This document shows positions 1 through 9,878 of a stretch of 64,000 nucleotides of DNA, piece after piece. Source of the stretch: an uncultured Pelagibacteraceae bacterium. Lineage in GTDB: Bacteria; Pseudomonadota; Alphaproteobacteria; Pelagibacterales; Pelagibacteraceae. Where the stretch lies: positions 1 to 64,000 of the forward strand of contig CABYCY010000003.1 of the NCBI GenBank assembly GCA_902517615.1, read 5' to 3'. Each line of letters begins with the position of its first letter. Position 1 is the first letter of the stretch. The position numbers and the translations under genes are program-made. Below the pieces are notes generated by a model. That model made no database searches. It worked only from the letters and a program-made list of their open reading frames with translations, and was not told where the DNA came from.

Positions 1-1
1 T

Positions 2-841
2 GGGTTATTTTTGAACGCTAGTTCAATTGTAAAAAATTTGTTTGAAAGCAAAAAAGATGATGAGAATAAACTTTTTAAAAATAATATTAAATTAAACCTA
101 AACTTGAATGAAGTTTATATAGATGAAATTAATTTTATAAAAAATTTGCAGGGATTGATATTCATCAAAGATAACAAAGTTATTGAATCAAATTTATCTG
201 CAAATTTCGATAATAATAAAAATATTGTATTTTCTATTGAAACAACAAATAATGGAGAGAGAATAACTAAACTTTTTTCATCTAAAGCAAAACCTTTTGT
301 TAGAAGATATAAATTTATAAAAGGATTTGATGAAGGGGCTTTAGATTTTGTATCTTCAAAAAAAGCGGAAAAATCTGTTTCAAATTTAAAAATCTATGAT
401 TTCAAGTTGAAGGAAGTTCCAGCTTTAACAAAACTTCTGACTTTAGCATCACTGCAGGGAATTGCAGACATTTTGACTGGAGAAGGAATAAGATTTGAGG
501 AGTTTGAGATGAATTTCAATAATGAAAAAAACTTAATGACAATAGATGAACTTTATGCAATTGGCCCAGCTATTTCAATTTTAATGAGTGGTTATGTGGA
601 AGAAGATAAATTGATAAGTCTGAGAGGTACTTTGGTACCAGCAACTACTATAAATAAAACAATAAGTAAAATTCCGCTATTAGGTAAAATTCTAGTAGGC
701 GACAAAACTGGAGAAGGTGTTTTTGGAGTAAGTTTTAAAATAAAAGGACCACCAAAAAATCTTGAAACTACAGTAAATCCTATAAAAACATTAACTCCAA
801 GATTTATAACTAGAACTCTTGAAAAAATAAAAAAGAACTAA
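2..841 (+). CDS. AsmA-like C-terminal region, 5'-truncated by window edge
   Basis: The reading frame is open to the left edge, so this is the last ~280 residues of a longer protein. A TTG at position 11 exists, but nothing suggests it is the true start. The segment is rich in short beta-strand-like stretches and ends with a 'GDKTGEGVFGVSFKIKGP' stretch typical of the C-terminal region of AsmA/YhdP (DUF3971, AsmA_2) proteins. These large envelope proteins are anchored in the inner membrane and implicated in phospholipid transport to the outer membrane. It converges on tyrS, sharing a CTAA stop overlap. The family call is by pattern only, and function cannot be refined without the upstream part. 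Confidence 0.6.
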   Translation, partial: GLFLNASSIVKNLFESKKDDENKLFKNNIKLNLNLNEVYIDEINFIKNLQGLIFIKDNKVIESNLSANFDNNKNIVFSIETTNNGERITKLFSSKAKPFVRRYKFIKGFDEGALDFVSSKKAEKSVSNLKIYDFKLKEVPALTKLLTLASLQGIADILTGEGIRFEEFEMNFNNEKNLMTIDELYAIGPAISILMSGYVEEDKLISLRGTLVPATTINKTISKIPLLGKILVGDKTGEGVFGVSFKIKGPPKNLETTVNPIKTLTPRFITRTLEKIKKN

Positions 842-2067
842 ATTAGCTCAACTTTTATGTGTCTTTTTTTACCAATAGAGAGCTTCAAGTAGTTATCTTT
901 AAATAGCTCAAGATTAATAATAAATTTTTCTTCAGAAATAATATTTTCATTAATCTTAATAGCTTTACCCTTAATCAATCTTCTTATCTCACTTTTTGAA
1001 TTTTCTGCTTTAGATAAAATTATCAAATCAATTATATTAATATTTTTTTCTAATTGTTTTGTTTCAATTTTAATACTAGGCAAGTTTGATCCTAAAGAAT
1101 TTCCAGAAAAAGCTTCTCTTGCAGCTTGTTCAGAATTCTGAGCAGCACCCTCTCCATGTAACATGGCTGTAGTTTTGTTTGCTAATAATATTTTTAATTC
1201 ATTAATATTTTTTTCCTTTAAATTATTAATTTCATTTAAGTCGATATCAGTAAACATTTTTAAAAATTTAACGACATCTCTGTCATCAATATTTCTCCAA
1301 AATTGCCAATAATCGTAAGCTGATAAATATTTTTCATCTAACCATATAGCTCCATTTTCTGTTTTACCCATTTTAGCACCTGTCGCTAATGTAATTAATG
1401 GTGTTGTAAGTCCGAAAGTTTGTTCGTTTGAATATCTTTTGATAAGTTCTACTCCGTTAACAATATTACCCCATTGATCTGAACCACCAATTTGTAATAC
1501 ACAATTTTCTTTTTTATTTAATTCTAGAAAATCATATGCTTGCAGTATCATATAATTGAATTCCATATAACTAAGCGATTGTTCTCTTTCTAATCTTAAT
1601 TTTACACTATCAAATGTTAGCATCCTATTTATTGTAAAGTGTTTGCCTATATCTCTTAAAAACGAAATATAATTTAAATTTTTAAGCCAAGTATAGTTAT
1701 TAACAAATATAGGTTTTGTTTGAGGATCATCAGTATCAAGAAATTTTTTCAAAATTTTTTGAATATTATTAATATTATTTTCAATTTCATTTTCGCTTAA
1801 AATTTTTCTAGTTTTATCTTTTCCAGATGGGTCACCAATTCTTGTAGTTCCTCCACCAATTAAAACTATTGGTCGATGACCATTTTTTTGAAGTAATCTT
1901 AAACACATAATTTGTAGTAAGCTACCAACATGTAAGCTTTCTGCTGTACAATCAAAACCTATATAAGCTTTGATTTTTTCTTTATTTAATAGTTTTGATA
2001 ATTCTTCTGCGCTAGTACATTGATAGAAATACCCTCTATTTTTAAATTCTTTTAAAAATTTATTCAT
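838..2067 (-). CDS. tyrS: Tyrosyl-tRNA synthetase
   Basis: Class I aminoacyl-tRNA synthetase charging tRNA-Tyr. The 409-residue length matches bacterial TyrS. The HIGH-type motif is HVGS at residues 46-49 and the KMSKS-type loop reads KMGKT around residue 235. The YMEFNYMILQAYDF and GGSDQWGNI stretches of the tyrosine-binding pocket are intact. The C-terminal ~70 residues look like an S4-type RNA-binding domain (AENSKSEIRRLIKGKAIKIN). It is divergent from anmK with a 45-base gap. No T-box or other leader is visible. Housekeeping gene, call secure. Confidence 0.97.
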   Translation of the reverse strand: MNKFLKEFKNRGYFYQCTSAEELSKLLNKEKIKAYIGFDCTAESLHVGSLLQIMCLRLLQKNGHRPIVLIGGGTTRIGDPSGKDKTRKILSENEIENNINNIQKILKKFLDTDDPQTKPIFVNNYTWLKNLNYISFLRDIGKHFTINRMLTFDSVKLRLEREQSLSYMEFNYMILQAYDFLELNKKENCVLQIGGSDQWGNIVNGVELIKRYSNEQTFGLTTPLITLATGAKMGKTENGAIWLDEKYLSAYDYWQFWRNIDDRDVVKFLKMFTDIDLNEINNLKEKNINELKILLANKTTAMLHGEGAAQNSEQAAREAFSGNSLGSNLPSIKIETKQLEKNINIIDLIILSKAENSKSEIRRLIKGKAIKINENIISEEKFIINLELFKDNYLKLSIGKKRHIKVELI

Positions 2068-2112
2068 AAGTTTATAGTTACAATATACAAATTTTTTTTA
2101 AAAAATATATTA

Positions 2113-3255
2113 ATGAAAAATAAATTATTTACTTCAATTGGATTAATGAGCGGTACATCTATGGATGGTGTTGATTTGTCTATAATAATTTCAGACGGAT
2201 ACGATCAGTTCTTTAATATTTTGGATAGTTATTACGAGTATGATGATAAACTTCAAGAACAATTAATTTGCTTAAGGGATTTAGTATCAGTAGAGGAGGA
2301 CCTTTTAAAAAATTCTGAAAAAATAAGGGAAACGGAGCGCAGCATAACCCTTTTTCATGCTGAAATAATCAACCAAACATTACAAACATATAAAGAGCCA
2401 ATAGATCTTATAGGTTTTCATGGACATACAATTTTTCACAATCCTCAAAAAAAAATAACTAAGCAAATAGGTGATGGTAAATTATTGTCTCAAATAATTA
2501 AAAAAAAAGTTATCTATGATTTTAGGCAGGCAGATATTAAAAACAATGGTCAAGGCGCTCCATTAGCGCCAATTTTTCATTATATTTTATCAAAAAAAAT
2601 CTACAAAAAATATAATCTAAATTTTCCCTTAGGTTTTTTAAACATAGGTGGGATAGCTAATGTAACAAAAATATTAAATAATTCAGATCAAATTCATAAA
2701 AATTTATTTGCTTTTGATATAGGCCCAGGAAATTGTATGATTGATCAGTGGATTAGAAATAATTCTAGTTTAAAATATGATAAAGATGGAGAAATAGCTA
2801 AATTAGGAACAATTAATCAATTAATTTTAAATCAAGCAATTGATAATTTTAAAATTAAAAAATACTCTCAATCTTTAGATGTAAATGACTTTGATACATC
2901 ATTTGTAAGAGGTTTATCTTTAGAAGATGGATGTGCAACTGTAACAAATTTTACTGCATACTTAATTTCTGAGGGACTTAAATATGCTAGTGCAAACAAA
3001 AATATAAAATTTTTAATTTGTGGAGGAGGGAGGCAAAATAACTATCTAATAAAATGTATAAATGATTACATATCTAATAAAAATAAAATTATTTTAGAAA
3101 AAGTGGATAATTTTAATTTAAAAGGGGATTATATTGAGTCACAAGCTTTTGGATATATAGCGGTTAGATCTTTTTTAAATTTACCAATTTCTTTTAATAC
3201 TACAACTGGATGTAATCAGTCTTCAGTAGGAGGAAAGTTGGTAGAAAATTTTTAA
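2113..3255 (+). CDS. anmK: Anhydro-N-acetylmuramic acid kinase
   Basis: Cytoplasmic kinase that opens and phosphorylates 1,6-anhydro-MurNAc to MurNAc-6-P in peptidoglycan recycling. The 380-residue length is normal. The N-terminal phosphate-binding motif GLMSGTSMDGVD (residues 10-21), GFHGHTIFHNP, NIGGIANVT and FDIGPGNCMID are all family signatures. It is commonly found next to tyrS in alphaproteobacteria, as here (divergent). Its stop overlaps the convergent hydrolase in a shared TTAA. No other recycling gene is in the window. Confidence 0.95.
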   Translation: MKNKLFTSIGLMSGTSMDGVDLSIIISDGYDQFFNILDSYYEYDDKLQEQLICLRDLVSVEEDLLKNSEKIRETERSITLFHAEIINQTLQTYKEPIDLIGFHGHTIFHNPQKKITKQIGDGKLLSQIIKKKVIYDFRQADIKNNGQGAPLAPIFHYILSKKIYKKYNLNFPLGFLNIGGIANVTKILNNSDQIHKNLFAFDIGPGNCMIDQWIRNNSSLKYDKDGEIAKLGTINQLILNQAIDNFKIKKYSQSLDVNDFDTSFVRGLSLEDGCATVTNFTAYLISEGLKYASANKNIKFLICGGGRQNNYLIKCINDYISNKNKIILEKVDNFNLKGDYIESQAFGYIAVRSFLNLPISFNTTTGCNQSSVGGKLVENF

Positions 3256-3908
3256 TATAGTGCTGTTTCTTTTTTAATATATTTGTCAAGATTTTTAACT
3301 AGCGCATCATCTGTTTTCGAAAAGAAATGATTAGCATCGGCTATAGAGTTAAATTCTACTTTTATTCCTTTTTGAGCGCTTAGCCTTTTATTTAATTCTG
3401 TAATATATTCTAATGGTACTAATTCATCTTTTTTACCATAAACTATTAAACCTGAGGTTGGACAAGGAGATAAAAAAGAAAAATCATAAACGTTAGGTTG
3501 AGGTGAAATTGCAATAAATCTATTTATCTCTGGTCTTCTCATTAATAATTGCATTGCTATTAATGAACCGAATGAAAATCCAGAAACCCAACATTGTGAA
3601 TTATCAAAATTCTCTCTTTCCAGCCAATCTAAAGCTGCAGCAGCATCAGCAAGTTCTCCTTGACCATTATCAAATTCTCCATCACTTTTACCAACCCCCC
3701 TGAAATTAACTCGGCAAACAGAAAAATCGTTATCCATAAAAGTATTAAATGCATCTACTACAACTTTATTATTCATAGTTCCTCCATATTGAGGATGAGG
3801 TTGTAGTACTAATGCAATCGGTGATGTATTTTTTTTACTTTTATAATATTTAGTTTCTAGCCGTCCCGCAGGACCAGGTATAAATATTTCTGAAATTTTA
3901 TTATCCAT
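3252..3908 (-). CDS. Alpha/beta hydrolase (COG2945-like)
   Basis: A 218-residue single-domain alpha/beta hydrolase. The nucleophile elbow GFSFG sits at residues 110-114 (Ser112). A downstream Asp in VYGKKDELVP and a His in DANHFF complete a plausible triad. The N-terminal IPGPAGRLETKY and LQPHPQYGGTMNN stretches are typical of the small COG2945 hydrolases found beside Fe-S assembly genes in alphaproteobacteria. It has no signal peptide and is probably cytoplasmic. The substrate is unknown. It is divergent from iscR across a 138-base region holding the iscR promoter. Confidence 0.85.
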   Translation of the reverse strand: MDNKISEIFIPGPAGRLETKYYKSKKNTSPIALVLQPHPQYGGTMNNKVVVDAFNTFMDNDFSVCRVNFRGVGKSDGEFDNGQGELADAAAALDWLERENFDNSQCWVSGFSFGSLIAMQLLMRRPEINRFIAISPQPNVYDFSFLSPCPTSGLIVYGKKDELVPLEYITELNKRLSAQKGIKVEFNSIADANHFFSKTDDALVKNLDKYIKKETALY

Positions 3909-3990
3909 ATGTGATACTGATTATTATTCTCAAAAAAAATGTACGTTTATCACATGTGAGCGACAATATGTTAGTTTTTTTTTCATCTCT

Positions 3991-4022
3991 AAACTTGACC
4001 ATTTTAGTCAGGTATGTATAAA
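3991..4022 (+). promoter_or_regulatory. iscR promoter with overlapping IscR operator
   Basis: A 25-base near-palindrome (3991-4015) contains the half sites CTTGACC and TAGTCAGGTAT. Read on the other strand it begins ATACCTGACTAAAATGGTC, which resembles the published E. coli type 1 IscR site (ATA..YGACT...AGTC..TAT). A -35 TTGACC (3995-4000) and a -10 TATAAA (4017-4022) with a 16-base spacer overlap it. Bound [2Fe-2S]-IscR should therefore block RNA polymerase and give autoregulation of iscR-suf. Box assignments are by eye. Confidence 0.7.
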
Positions 4023-4046
4023 AACGCTTAATTTAAGGGTAAAAAA

Positions 4047-4472
4047 ATGAAACTTACATCTAAGGGTAGATACGCCGTTATGGCATTAGTGGATCTAGCA
4101 AGATTTGATAACATCAATCCTGTTTCACTTAGAGATATATCATTGAGACAAGGTATTTCATTAGATTATTTAGAGCAAATTTTTTCAAAATTAAAAAGAA
4201 ATAATATTGTTAAAAGTATTAGGGGTACACAAGGCGGTTATATTCTTAGTAAAAATCCTAACGATATTAAGTTAACTAATATTTTTTATGCTGTTGATGA
4301 AAAAGTTAAAACTGTCAAATGCAATAAAGAAATAAAAAGAGGATGTAACGGTAAATCAACAAAATGTATTACCCATGATCTTTGGGATGAATTAGAAACC
4401 CATATTAATAGTTTTTTTGAGAATAAAAGTTTAGAGGATTTGATTAATAACAAAAAAGAAACAAGAGTTTAA
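4047..4472 (+). CDS. iscR: Rrf2-family Fe-S regulator IscR
   Basis: Transcription factor sensing Fe-S cluster status and controlling the downstream suf genes. At 141 residues it has an N-terminal winged helix ([18 protein letters not shown]...; RGTQGGYIL wing) and cluster ligands C92, C100, C107 with H110 (CITHDLW). The Cys spacing is a little wider than in E. coli IscR but the C-x2-H end is conserved. It is separated from sufB by one base and so is co-transcribed. An IscR-like operator overlaps its promoter. RirA, another Rrf2 regulator, is a less likely alternative given the C-x2-H-DLW end. Confidence 0.92.
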   Translation: MKLTSKGRYAVMALVDLARFDNINPVSLRDISLRQGISLDYLEQIFSKLKRNNIVKSIRGTQGGYILSKNPNDIKLTNIFYAVDEKVKTVKCNKEIKRGCNGKSTKCITHDLWDELETHINSFFENKSLEDLINNKKETRV

Positions 4473-4473
4473 A

Positions 4474-5916
4474 ATGGATAACAGACAAAAAGAAATAGAT
4501 AATTTAAAAGACTATAAGTATGGCTTTTCTACAGATATAGAAAATATTCAAGCTCCAAAAGGATTAAATGAAGATGTAATAAAATTTATCTCTAATATTA
4601 AAAAAGAACCTCCATGGATGCTTGAATTTAGGTTAAAAGCATATGAGAGATTTAAAGTATTAAAAGAGCCAGATTGGCAAAAACCAAAGTATCCAAAAAT
4701 TGATTATCAAGATCTTTATTATTACTCAGCCCCTAAAAGCATGAAAGATAAACCAAAGAGTCTTGATGAGCTTGACCCCAAACTACTTGAAACCTATAAA
4801 AAACTTGGAATTCCTCTGCAAGAACAAGCAAGATTAAATGGAATAGCAGTTGATGCGGTATTTGATTCCGTGTCTGTTGCAACAACTTTTAAAGAAGAAT
4901 TAACAAAACAAGGTATTTTATTTTGTCCTATATCAGAAGCAATTCAAAATTATCCAGATTTAGTTAAAAAATATTTGGGATCTGTTATACCAACAAGTGA
5001 TCATTTTTTTGCTACATTAAACTCTGCAGTTTTTACTGACGGATCTTTCGTTTACATCCCAGAAGGAGTTAGATGTCCAATGGAATTATCAACCTATTTC
5101 AGAATCAATGCTTCTAATACTGGTCAGTTTGAAAGAACTTTAATCATAGCTGATAAAGGAAGTTATGTGAGTTATTTAGAAGGATGTACTGCTCCAATGA
5201 GAGATGAAAATCAATTGCATGCTGCAAATGTAGAATTAATTGCTCTAGATGATGCTGAAATAAAATATTCAACGGTCCAAAATTGGTATCCGGGAGATAA
5301 AGATGGAAAAGGTGGCATTTATAATTTTGTAACTAAAAGAGGTTTGTGTAAAGGAAAAAATTCAAAGATTTCGTGGACACAAGTAGAAACAGGTTCTGCT
5401 ATAACTTGGAAATATCCAAGTTGCATTCTTAAAGGAGATAATTCTGTAGGTGAGTTTTATTCTATAGCTATTACTAATAACTATCAAAAGGCTGATACAG
5501 GTACTAAAATGATCCACTTAGGTAAAAATACTAAAAGTAAAATAATTTCTAAAGGAATTTCAGCTGGAAATTCAGATATGACTTATAGAGGTTTGGTTGA
5601 TATTTCGTCAAAAGCTAATAATTCAACAAATTATACACAATGTGACTCTTTATTGATGGGTAATAAATGTGGAGCTCATACTGTTCCTTATATAAAAAAC
5701 AAGAATTCCGACTCTAATATTGCACATGAGGCAACCACATCTAAGATAAGCGAAGAACAATTACATTATTGTCAGCAAAGAGGTTTAAATCAAGAAGAAG
5801 CGGTAGGATTAATTGTTAATGGTTTTTGTAAAGAAGTTTTGCAGCAACTGCCTATGGAATTTGCTGTAGAAGCACAAAAGCTAGTAGGGATTAGTTTGGA
5901 AGGAAGTGTAGGATAA
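4474..5916 (+). CDS. sufB: Fe-S cluster scaffold subunit SufB
   Basis: Core subunit of the SufBC2D scaffold that assembles Fe-S clusters in the cytoplasm. The 480 residues are full length. The N-terminal helix-rich part is followed by the right-handed beta-helix domain with [43 protein letters not shown] and the C-terminal [21 protein letters not shown] found in SufB. It is the first structural gene after iscR, and its last A is the first base of sufC's ATG. Essential in organisms that lack the ISC pathway; no isc operon is seen here. Confidence 0.97.
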   Translation: MDNRQKEIDNLKDYKYGFSTDIENIQAPKGLNEDVIKFISNIKKEPPWMLEFRLKAYERFKVLKEPDWQKPKYPKIDYQDLYYYSAPKSMKDKPKSLDELDPKLLETYKKLGIPLQEQARLNGIAVDAVFDSVSVATTFKEELTKQGILFCPISEAIQNYPDLVKKYLGSVIPTSDHFFATLNSAVFTDGSFVYIPEGVRCPMELSTYFRINASNTGQFERTLIIADKGSYVSYLEGCTAPMRDENQLHAANVELIALDDAEIKYSTVQNWYPGDKDGKGGIYNFVTKRGLCKGKNSKISWTQVETGSAITWKYPSCILKGDNSVGEFYSIAITNNYQKADTGTKMIHLGKNTKSKIISKGISAGNSDMTYRGLVDISSKANNSTNYTQCDSLLMGNKCGAHTVPYIKNKNSDSNIAHEATTSKISEEQLHYCQQRGLNQEEAVGLIVNGFCKEVLQQLPMEFAVEAQKLVGISLEGSVG

Positions 5917-6650
5917 TGTTAAAAATAAATCAATTAAACGCAAAAATTGAAAATAAAGAAATTTTAAAAGGGTTTTCTTTAAATATTAATCCCGGAGAAG
6001 TTCATGCTATAATGGGGCCAAATGGATCAGGAAAAAGTACATTATCAAATATTTTATCAGGAAAAAAGGGATATGAAGTTTCAGGAGAAGTTCTTTTTGA
6101 AGAAAAAGATTTATTTGAACTTGAGACAGAAGAAAGAGCTCATAAAGGTATTTTTTTAGCATTTCAATATCCACTAGAAATTCCAGGTGTTAATACCAAT
6201 ATATTTTTAAAAACATCTTTAAACGCAATTAGAAAAGCCAGAGGAGAAAAGGAACTTGATGCAATTGAATTTTTAAAATTAGTAAAGCAAAAGTCAAAAG
6301 AATTAAAATTTGATGAAGAAAAATTAAACAGACAATTAAATGTTGGTTTTTCTGGCGGGGAAAAAAAGAAAAATGAAATTTTACAGATGTCATTGTTGGC
6401 GCCAAAATTATCAATTTTAGACGAAACAGATTCGGGTTTAGATATTGATGCTTTAAAGATTGTTGCTGATGGAGTTAATACATTAAGAAATAAAAAAAAT
6501 TCGTTTTTAATCATTACACACTATCAAAGGTTACTTGATTACATAAAACCTGATTTTGTACATGTTTTAATGAATGGAAAAATTATTAAATCTGGAGGAC
6601 CAGATTTAGCTATAGAATTAGAAAAAAAAGGATACGAAAACTTTAATTAG
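5916..6650 (+). CDS. sufC: SUF ATPase SufC
   Basis: ABC-type ATPase that drives conformational change of the SufBCD scaffold. Walker A GPNGSGKST is at residues 34-42, the signature reads FSGGEKKKNE, and Walker B is the SufC-specific LSILDETDSGLD. The 244-residue length is typical. The start codon overlaps the sufB stop by one base and sufD follows directly, so translation is coupled. Cytoplasmic, not a transporter despite the fold. Confidence 0.97.
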   Translation: MLKINQLNAKIENKEILKGFSLNINPGEVHAIMGPNGSGKSTLSNILSGKKGYEVSGEVLFEEKDLFELETEERAHKGIFLAFQYPLEIPGVNTNIFLKTSLNAIRKARGEKELDAIEFLKLVKQKSKELKFDEEKLNRQLNVGFSGGEKKKNEILQMSLLAPKLSILDETDSGLDIDALKIVADGVNTLRNKKNSFLIITHYQRLLDYIKPDFVHVLMNGKIIKSGGPDLAIELEKKGYENFN

Positions 6651-7895
6651 ATGAAGGAACAATTACAAAAAGATTTTGAAAATATTATTAAAGATTTAAG
6701 TTTATCTCAAAAAGAAATTGAAATAAAAAAATTTTCTTTAGATAATTTTATAGCAAAAGGTTTTCCAAATAGAAAAGAAGAAGATTGGAAATTTTCAGAT
6801 CTTAGTCAAATAATAAAAAAAAATATTGGAGAACTAAATTTTTATAACGATTACACATTCACCAACAAGGTTGATACTTCTGTATTTGTAGATGGACTAG
6901 AGCATAATAAAATTGTTTTTATAAATGGTAGAATTGAAAAAATTGATTTTGATTATGAAAAAAAAAATCAAATAGAAATAATTGATAAGTCAGAAAATAT
7001 TAATAAATTTACTAATAATTCTTTATCCGATTTAAATAATGCCTTTACAAATAAATCTTTTAAAATATTGGTTAAAAAAGGTTATCAATTAACAAAACCT
7101 CTTATTATTTATCATACAACAAACTCTAAAATTTGGTCAAAAAATATTAATTTAAAATTAGATTTTGAGCTAAATAAAGATAGTTCGTTAAGAGTAATTG
7201 ACTTATTTCACGATACTTCAGAAAAAAATTTTTTAAATATTTTTTATAACTTCGATTTAAATGAAAATGCAGTTTTAAAAAATTACAAAGTAGATAAATT
7301 TGAAAATAAAAATATTAAATACTCCTTTAATAATATTGAACAAGACAAAAATAGTATTTCAGAAACATTTATTTTATCATCAGGATCAAATTTTTTTAAA
7401 AATGAAATTAATTGTAATTTAAAAGGTGAATATTCATCAGCTTTTGTGAATGGCATTTTCTCTCTTAACAATTATAAACATCACGAAATTAGAACTGAGA
7501 TAAACCATTTAATTGATAACACAAAAAGCTATCAACTAATTAAAAGTGTTTTAGAAGACAGTTCTAAAGCAGTGTATCAAGGAAAAATATTTGTGAATTC
7601 AAAAGCTCAAAAAACAGATGGATACCAATTGAGTAAGGCAATATTACTAAATAAAGAGTCTGAGTTTAATGCAAAGCCAGAACTAGAAATTTATGCTGAT
7701 GATGTTAAGTGTTCGCATGGATCAGCATCAGGCAGTTTAAATGATGATTCTATATTTTATTTAATGTCTAGAGGATTAAGTTATCAGCAATCAAGAGAGT
7801 TATTAATTAATGGTTTTTTACTTGATGTAGTAGAAAAAATAACCGATTCAGAAATAAAAAACTTAATTAAAAATATGATTGGAATTAAAGAATGA
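6651..7895 (+). CDS. sufD: Fe-S cluster scaffold subunit SufD
   Basis: SufB paralogue that pairs with SufB and SufC. At 414 residues the N-terminal half is diverged (typical), and the C-terminal part has the SufD signature KAQKTDGYQLSKAILLN, ADDVKCSHGSASG and a FYLMSRGLSYQQSRELLINGF tail. It starts directly after the sufC stop and its end overlaps the sufS start (ATGA). Lys- and Asn-rich, as expected at this base composition. Confidence 0.93.
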   Translation: MKEQLQKDFENIIKDLSLSQKEIEIKKFSLDNFIAKGFPNRKEEDWKFSDLSQIIKKNIGELNFYNDYTFTNKVDTSVFVDGLEHNKIVFINGRIEKIDFDYEKKNQIEIIDKSENINKFTNNSLSDLNNAFTNKSFKILVKKGYQLTKPLIIYHTTNSKIWSKNINLKLDFELNKDSSLRVIDLFHDTSEKNFLNIFYNFDLNENAVLKNYKVDKFENKNIKYSFNNIEQDKNSISETFILSSGSNFFKNEINCNLKGEYSSAFVNGIFSLNNYKHHEIRTEINHLIDNTKSYQLIKSVLEDSSKAVYQGKIFVNSKAQKTDGYQLSKAILLNKESEFNAKPELEIYADDVKCSHGSASGSLNDDSIFYLMSRGLSYQQSRELLINGFLLDVVEKITDSEIKNLIKNMIGIKE

Positions 7896-9109
7896 ATATT
7901 GATCATATAAAAAAAGAATTTCCAATTTTTAATGAAAAAATTCAAAATAATGATTTGGTTTATCTAGATAGCGCAAATTCATCTCAAAAACCAAAAGTTG
8001 TTGTAGATAGAATTAATGAATTTTATACAAAGCAATTCTCTAATGTTGGTAGAAGTGTTCATTATCTAGCAGTAGCTGCAACAAACCTATATGAAAATAC
8101 CAGAACGTCCGTACAAAAATATATTAACGCAAAAGATAAAAATGAAATTGTTTTTACTAAAGGAGCAACAGAGGCGTTAAATTTAGTTGCAAATACTTTA
8201 GGACAAAATTATTTGCAAGAAGGCGATGAAATATTGATTACTGAACTTGAGCATCATTCTAATTATGTTCCTTGGCATTTTTTAAGAAAATCAAAAAATA
8301 TTAAAATTAATTTCGCTGAAATAAATAAAGATGGTGAAATTACATTAGAAGAAATTGAAAAAAAAATAACATCAAAAACAAAATTATTATCTATCACTCA
8401 TTTATCTAATGTGACTGGTGCTATTTTACCAATTAAAGAGATAACCGAACTAGCACATTCCAAAGGAATAATTGTAGTTGTTGATGGTTGCCAAGGTGCA
8501 CCACATTTAAAGTTAGATATGCAAGATCTTGACTGTGACTTTTACGCAATTTCTTGCCATAAAATGTATGGACCAACCGGTTTAGGAGTATTGTACGGAA
8601 AGAAAAATTGGTTAGAGGAGCTACCTCCTTACCAGGGTGGTGGAGGAATGATTAATGAAGTTAAAAAAGATAGAATTTCCTATGGTGATTTACCTAATAA
8701 GTATGAGGCAGGAACTATGGCAACAGCTCAAGTTATTGCATTTGATCAATCAATTAAATTTTTAGAAAGTATTGGTATAGAAAATGTTATGAAACATGAA
8801 GCTGAATTAGTTGAGTATGGACAAGAATTATTACAAAAGAATAACTCAGTTAAACTCATAGGTAATCCAAGAAATAAAGGAGGAGTGTTATCTTTTACTT
8901 TAGAAGGTGTTCATCCACATGATATTGCAACTATATTAGATGAAGACGGGGTTGCAATAAGAGCAGGACATCATTGCTGTCAAATTCTACATGATAAATT
9001 AGATATTCCAGCAAGTGCAAGAGCATCAGTTGGAATTTATAATACTAAAGAAGATTTAGATCAACTAAACGACTCAATAAATAATTGCAAAAAAATATTT
9101 AATTTATAA
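7892..9109 (+). CDS. sufS: Cysteine desulfurase SufS
   Basis: PLP-dependent class V aminotransferase-fold enzyme that removes sulfur from cysteine as a persulfide for cluster assembly. The PLP lysine is K224 in SCHKMYGPTG. The active-site cysteine lies in RAGHHCCQIL (C362, the usual position, with an extra adjacent C363). The ELEHHSNYVPW and GGGGMI stretches are typical of the SufS/group II type. It has 405 residues. The start overlaps sufD and its final base is the first of sufU. Paired with SufU rather than SufE, which is absent here. Confidence 0.96.
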   Translation: MNIDHIKKEFPIFNEKIQNNDLVYLDSANSSQKPKVVVDRINEFYTKQFSNVGRSVHYLAVAATNLYENTRTSVQKYINAKDKNEIVFTKGATEALNLVANTLGQNYLQEGDEILITELEHHSNYVPWHFLRKSKNIKINFAEINKDGEITLEEIEKKITSKTKLLSITHLSNVTGAILPIKEITELAHSKGIIVVVDGCQGAPHLKLDMQDLDCDFYAISCHKMYGPTGLGVLYGKKNWLEELPPYQGGGGMINEVKKDRISYGDLPNKYEAGTMATAQVIAFDQSIKFLESIGIENVMKHEAELVEYGQELLQKNNSVKLIGNPRNKGGVLSFTLEGVHPHDIATILDEDGVAIRAGHHCCQILHDKLDIPASARASVGIYNTKEDLDQLNDSINNCKKIFNL

Positions 9110-9573
9110 TGAATTTAAAAGAACTTTATCAGGAAATTATATTAGAGCATGGTAAGAATCCAAGGAACCTAAGAAAGACAGAAGGTTTTAATAAAGATGC
9201 AAAAGGTAATAATCCTTTATGCGGTGACAATGTTCATGTTTACTTGAAATTAAATGGGCAAAGAATTGTAGAAGATGCTTCTTTTGAAGGAAGTGGATGT
9301 GCAATTTCAATGGCATCAGCCTCTATTATGACAGATTTAATTAAGGGTAAAAATGAACATGAAGCTAAAGAAATAATAGAAGATTTTTTAGGTATGATTA
9401 AAGAAAATCCAGAATTAAAATCTGAATATTTAAATGAAGATGAAAAAACTAAGTTAATGTGTCTATCTGGAGTTAAGCAGTACCCAATGAGAGTTAAATG
9501 TGCCACATTGTCTTGGCATACATTAGTATCTGCGTTCGATGATAAAAAAGAAGAGGTTAAAACCGAAAATTAA
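9109..9573 (+). CDS. sufU: SufU-type sulfur acceptor / IscU-fold protein
   Basis: IscU-like protein that takes sulfur from SufS. At 154 residues it has the SufU-type cysteines NPLCGDN, SGCAISMASASIM and the C-terminal VKCATLSW, plus the insertion between the second and third cysteine regions that separates SufU from IscU. It sits directly after sufS, the usual place for SufU. It probably works as a zinc-dependent sulfurtransferase; a scaffold role cannot be excluded from sequence. Confidence 0.9.
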   Translation: MNLKELYQEIILEHGKNPRNLRKTEGFNKDAKGNNPLCGDNVHVYLKLNGQRIVEDASFEGSGCAISMASASIMTDLIKGKNEHEAKEIIEDFLGMIKENPELKSEYLNEDEKTKLMCLSGVKQYPMRVKCATLSWHTLVSAFDDKKEEVKTEN

Positions 9574-9578
9574 AAATT

Positions 9579-9878
9579 ATGTCTAAAAAAGAACAAATTA
9601 TTGAAGAAATTAGAAAAATTTATGACCCTGAGTTGCCTGTAAATATATACGAATTAGGTTTAATTTATGATATTAAGGTGAGGGATGAAAAGTTTGCTAT
9701 TATTAAAATGACTTTAACTACACCAAATTGTCCAGTCGCAGAAAGTTTGCCAAAAGAAGTAAAAGAAGGTGTAATGCAAGTCGAAGGTATTGAAGATGTT
9801 GATCTTGAGTTAGTTTGGGATCCACCATGGAATAAAGATATGATGTCAGAATCAGCAAAATTAGAATTGAATTTATAA
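9579..9878 (+). CDS. sufT: SufT-like MIP18/DUF59 Fe-S maturation factor
   Basis: A 99-residue protein with the DUF59 (MIP18) fold: YDPELPVNIYELGLIYDI, then LTTPNCPVAESLP with the conserved Cys, and DLELVWDPPWNKDMMSE at the end. DUF59 proteins in SUF operons help mature or carry Fe-S clusters. The start is 5 bases after sufU and the last base overlaps the sufA start. PaaD is a relative, but the context makes the SUF role much more likely. Confidence 0.9.
   Translation: MSKKEQIIEEIRKIYDPELPVNIYELGLIYDIKVRDEKFAIIKMTLTTPNCPVAESLPKEVKEGVMQVEGIEDVDLELVWDPPWNKDMMSESAKLELNL

Noticed and set aside
6164..6514. Antisense open frame within sufC
   Set aside because: A shadow of a highly conserved gene, with biased composition and no recognisable domain.
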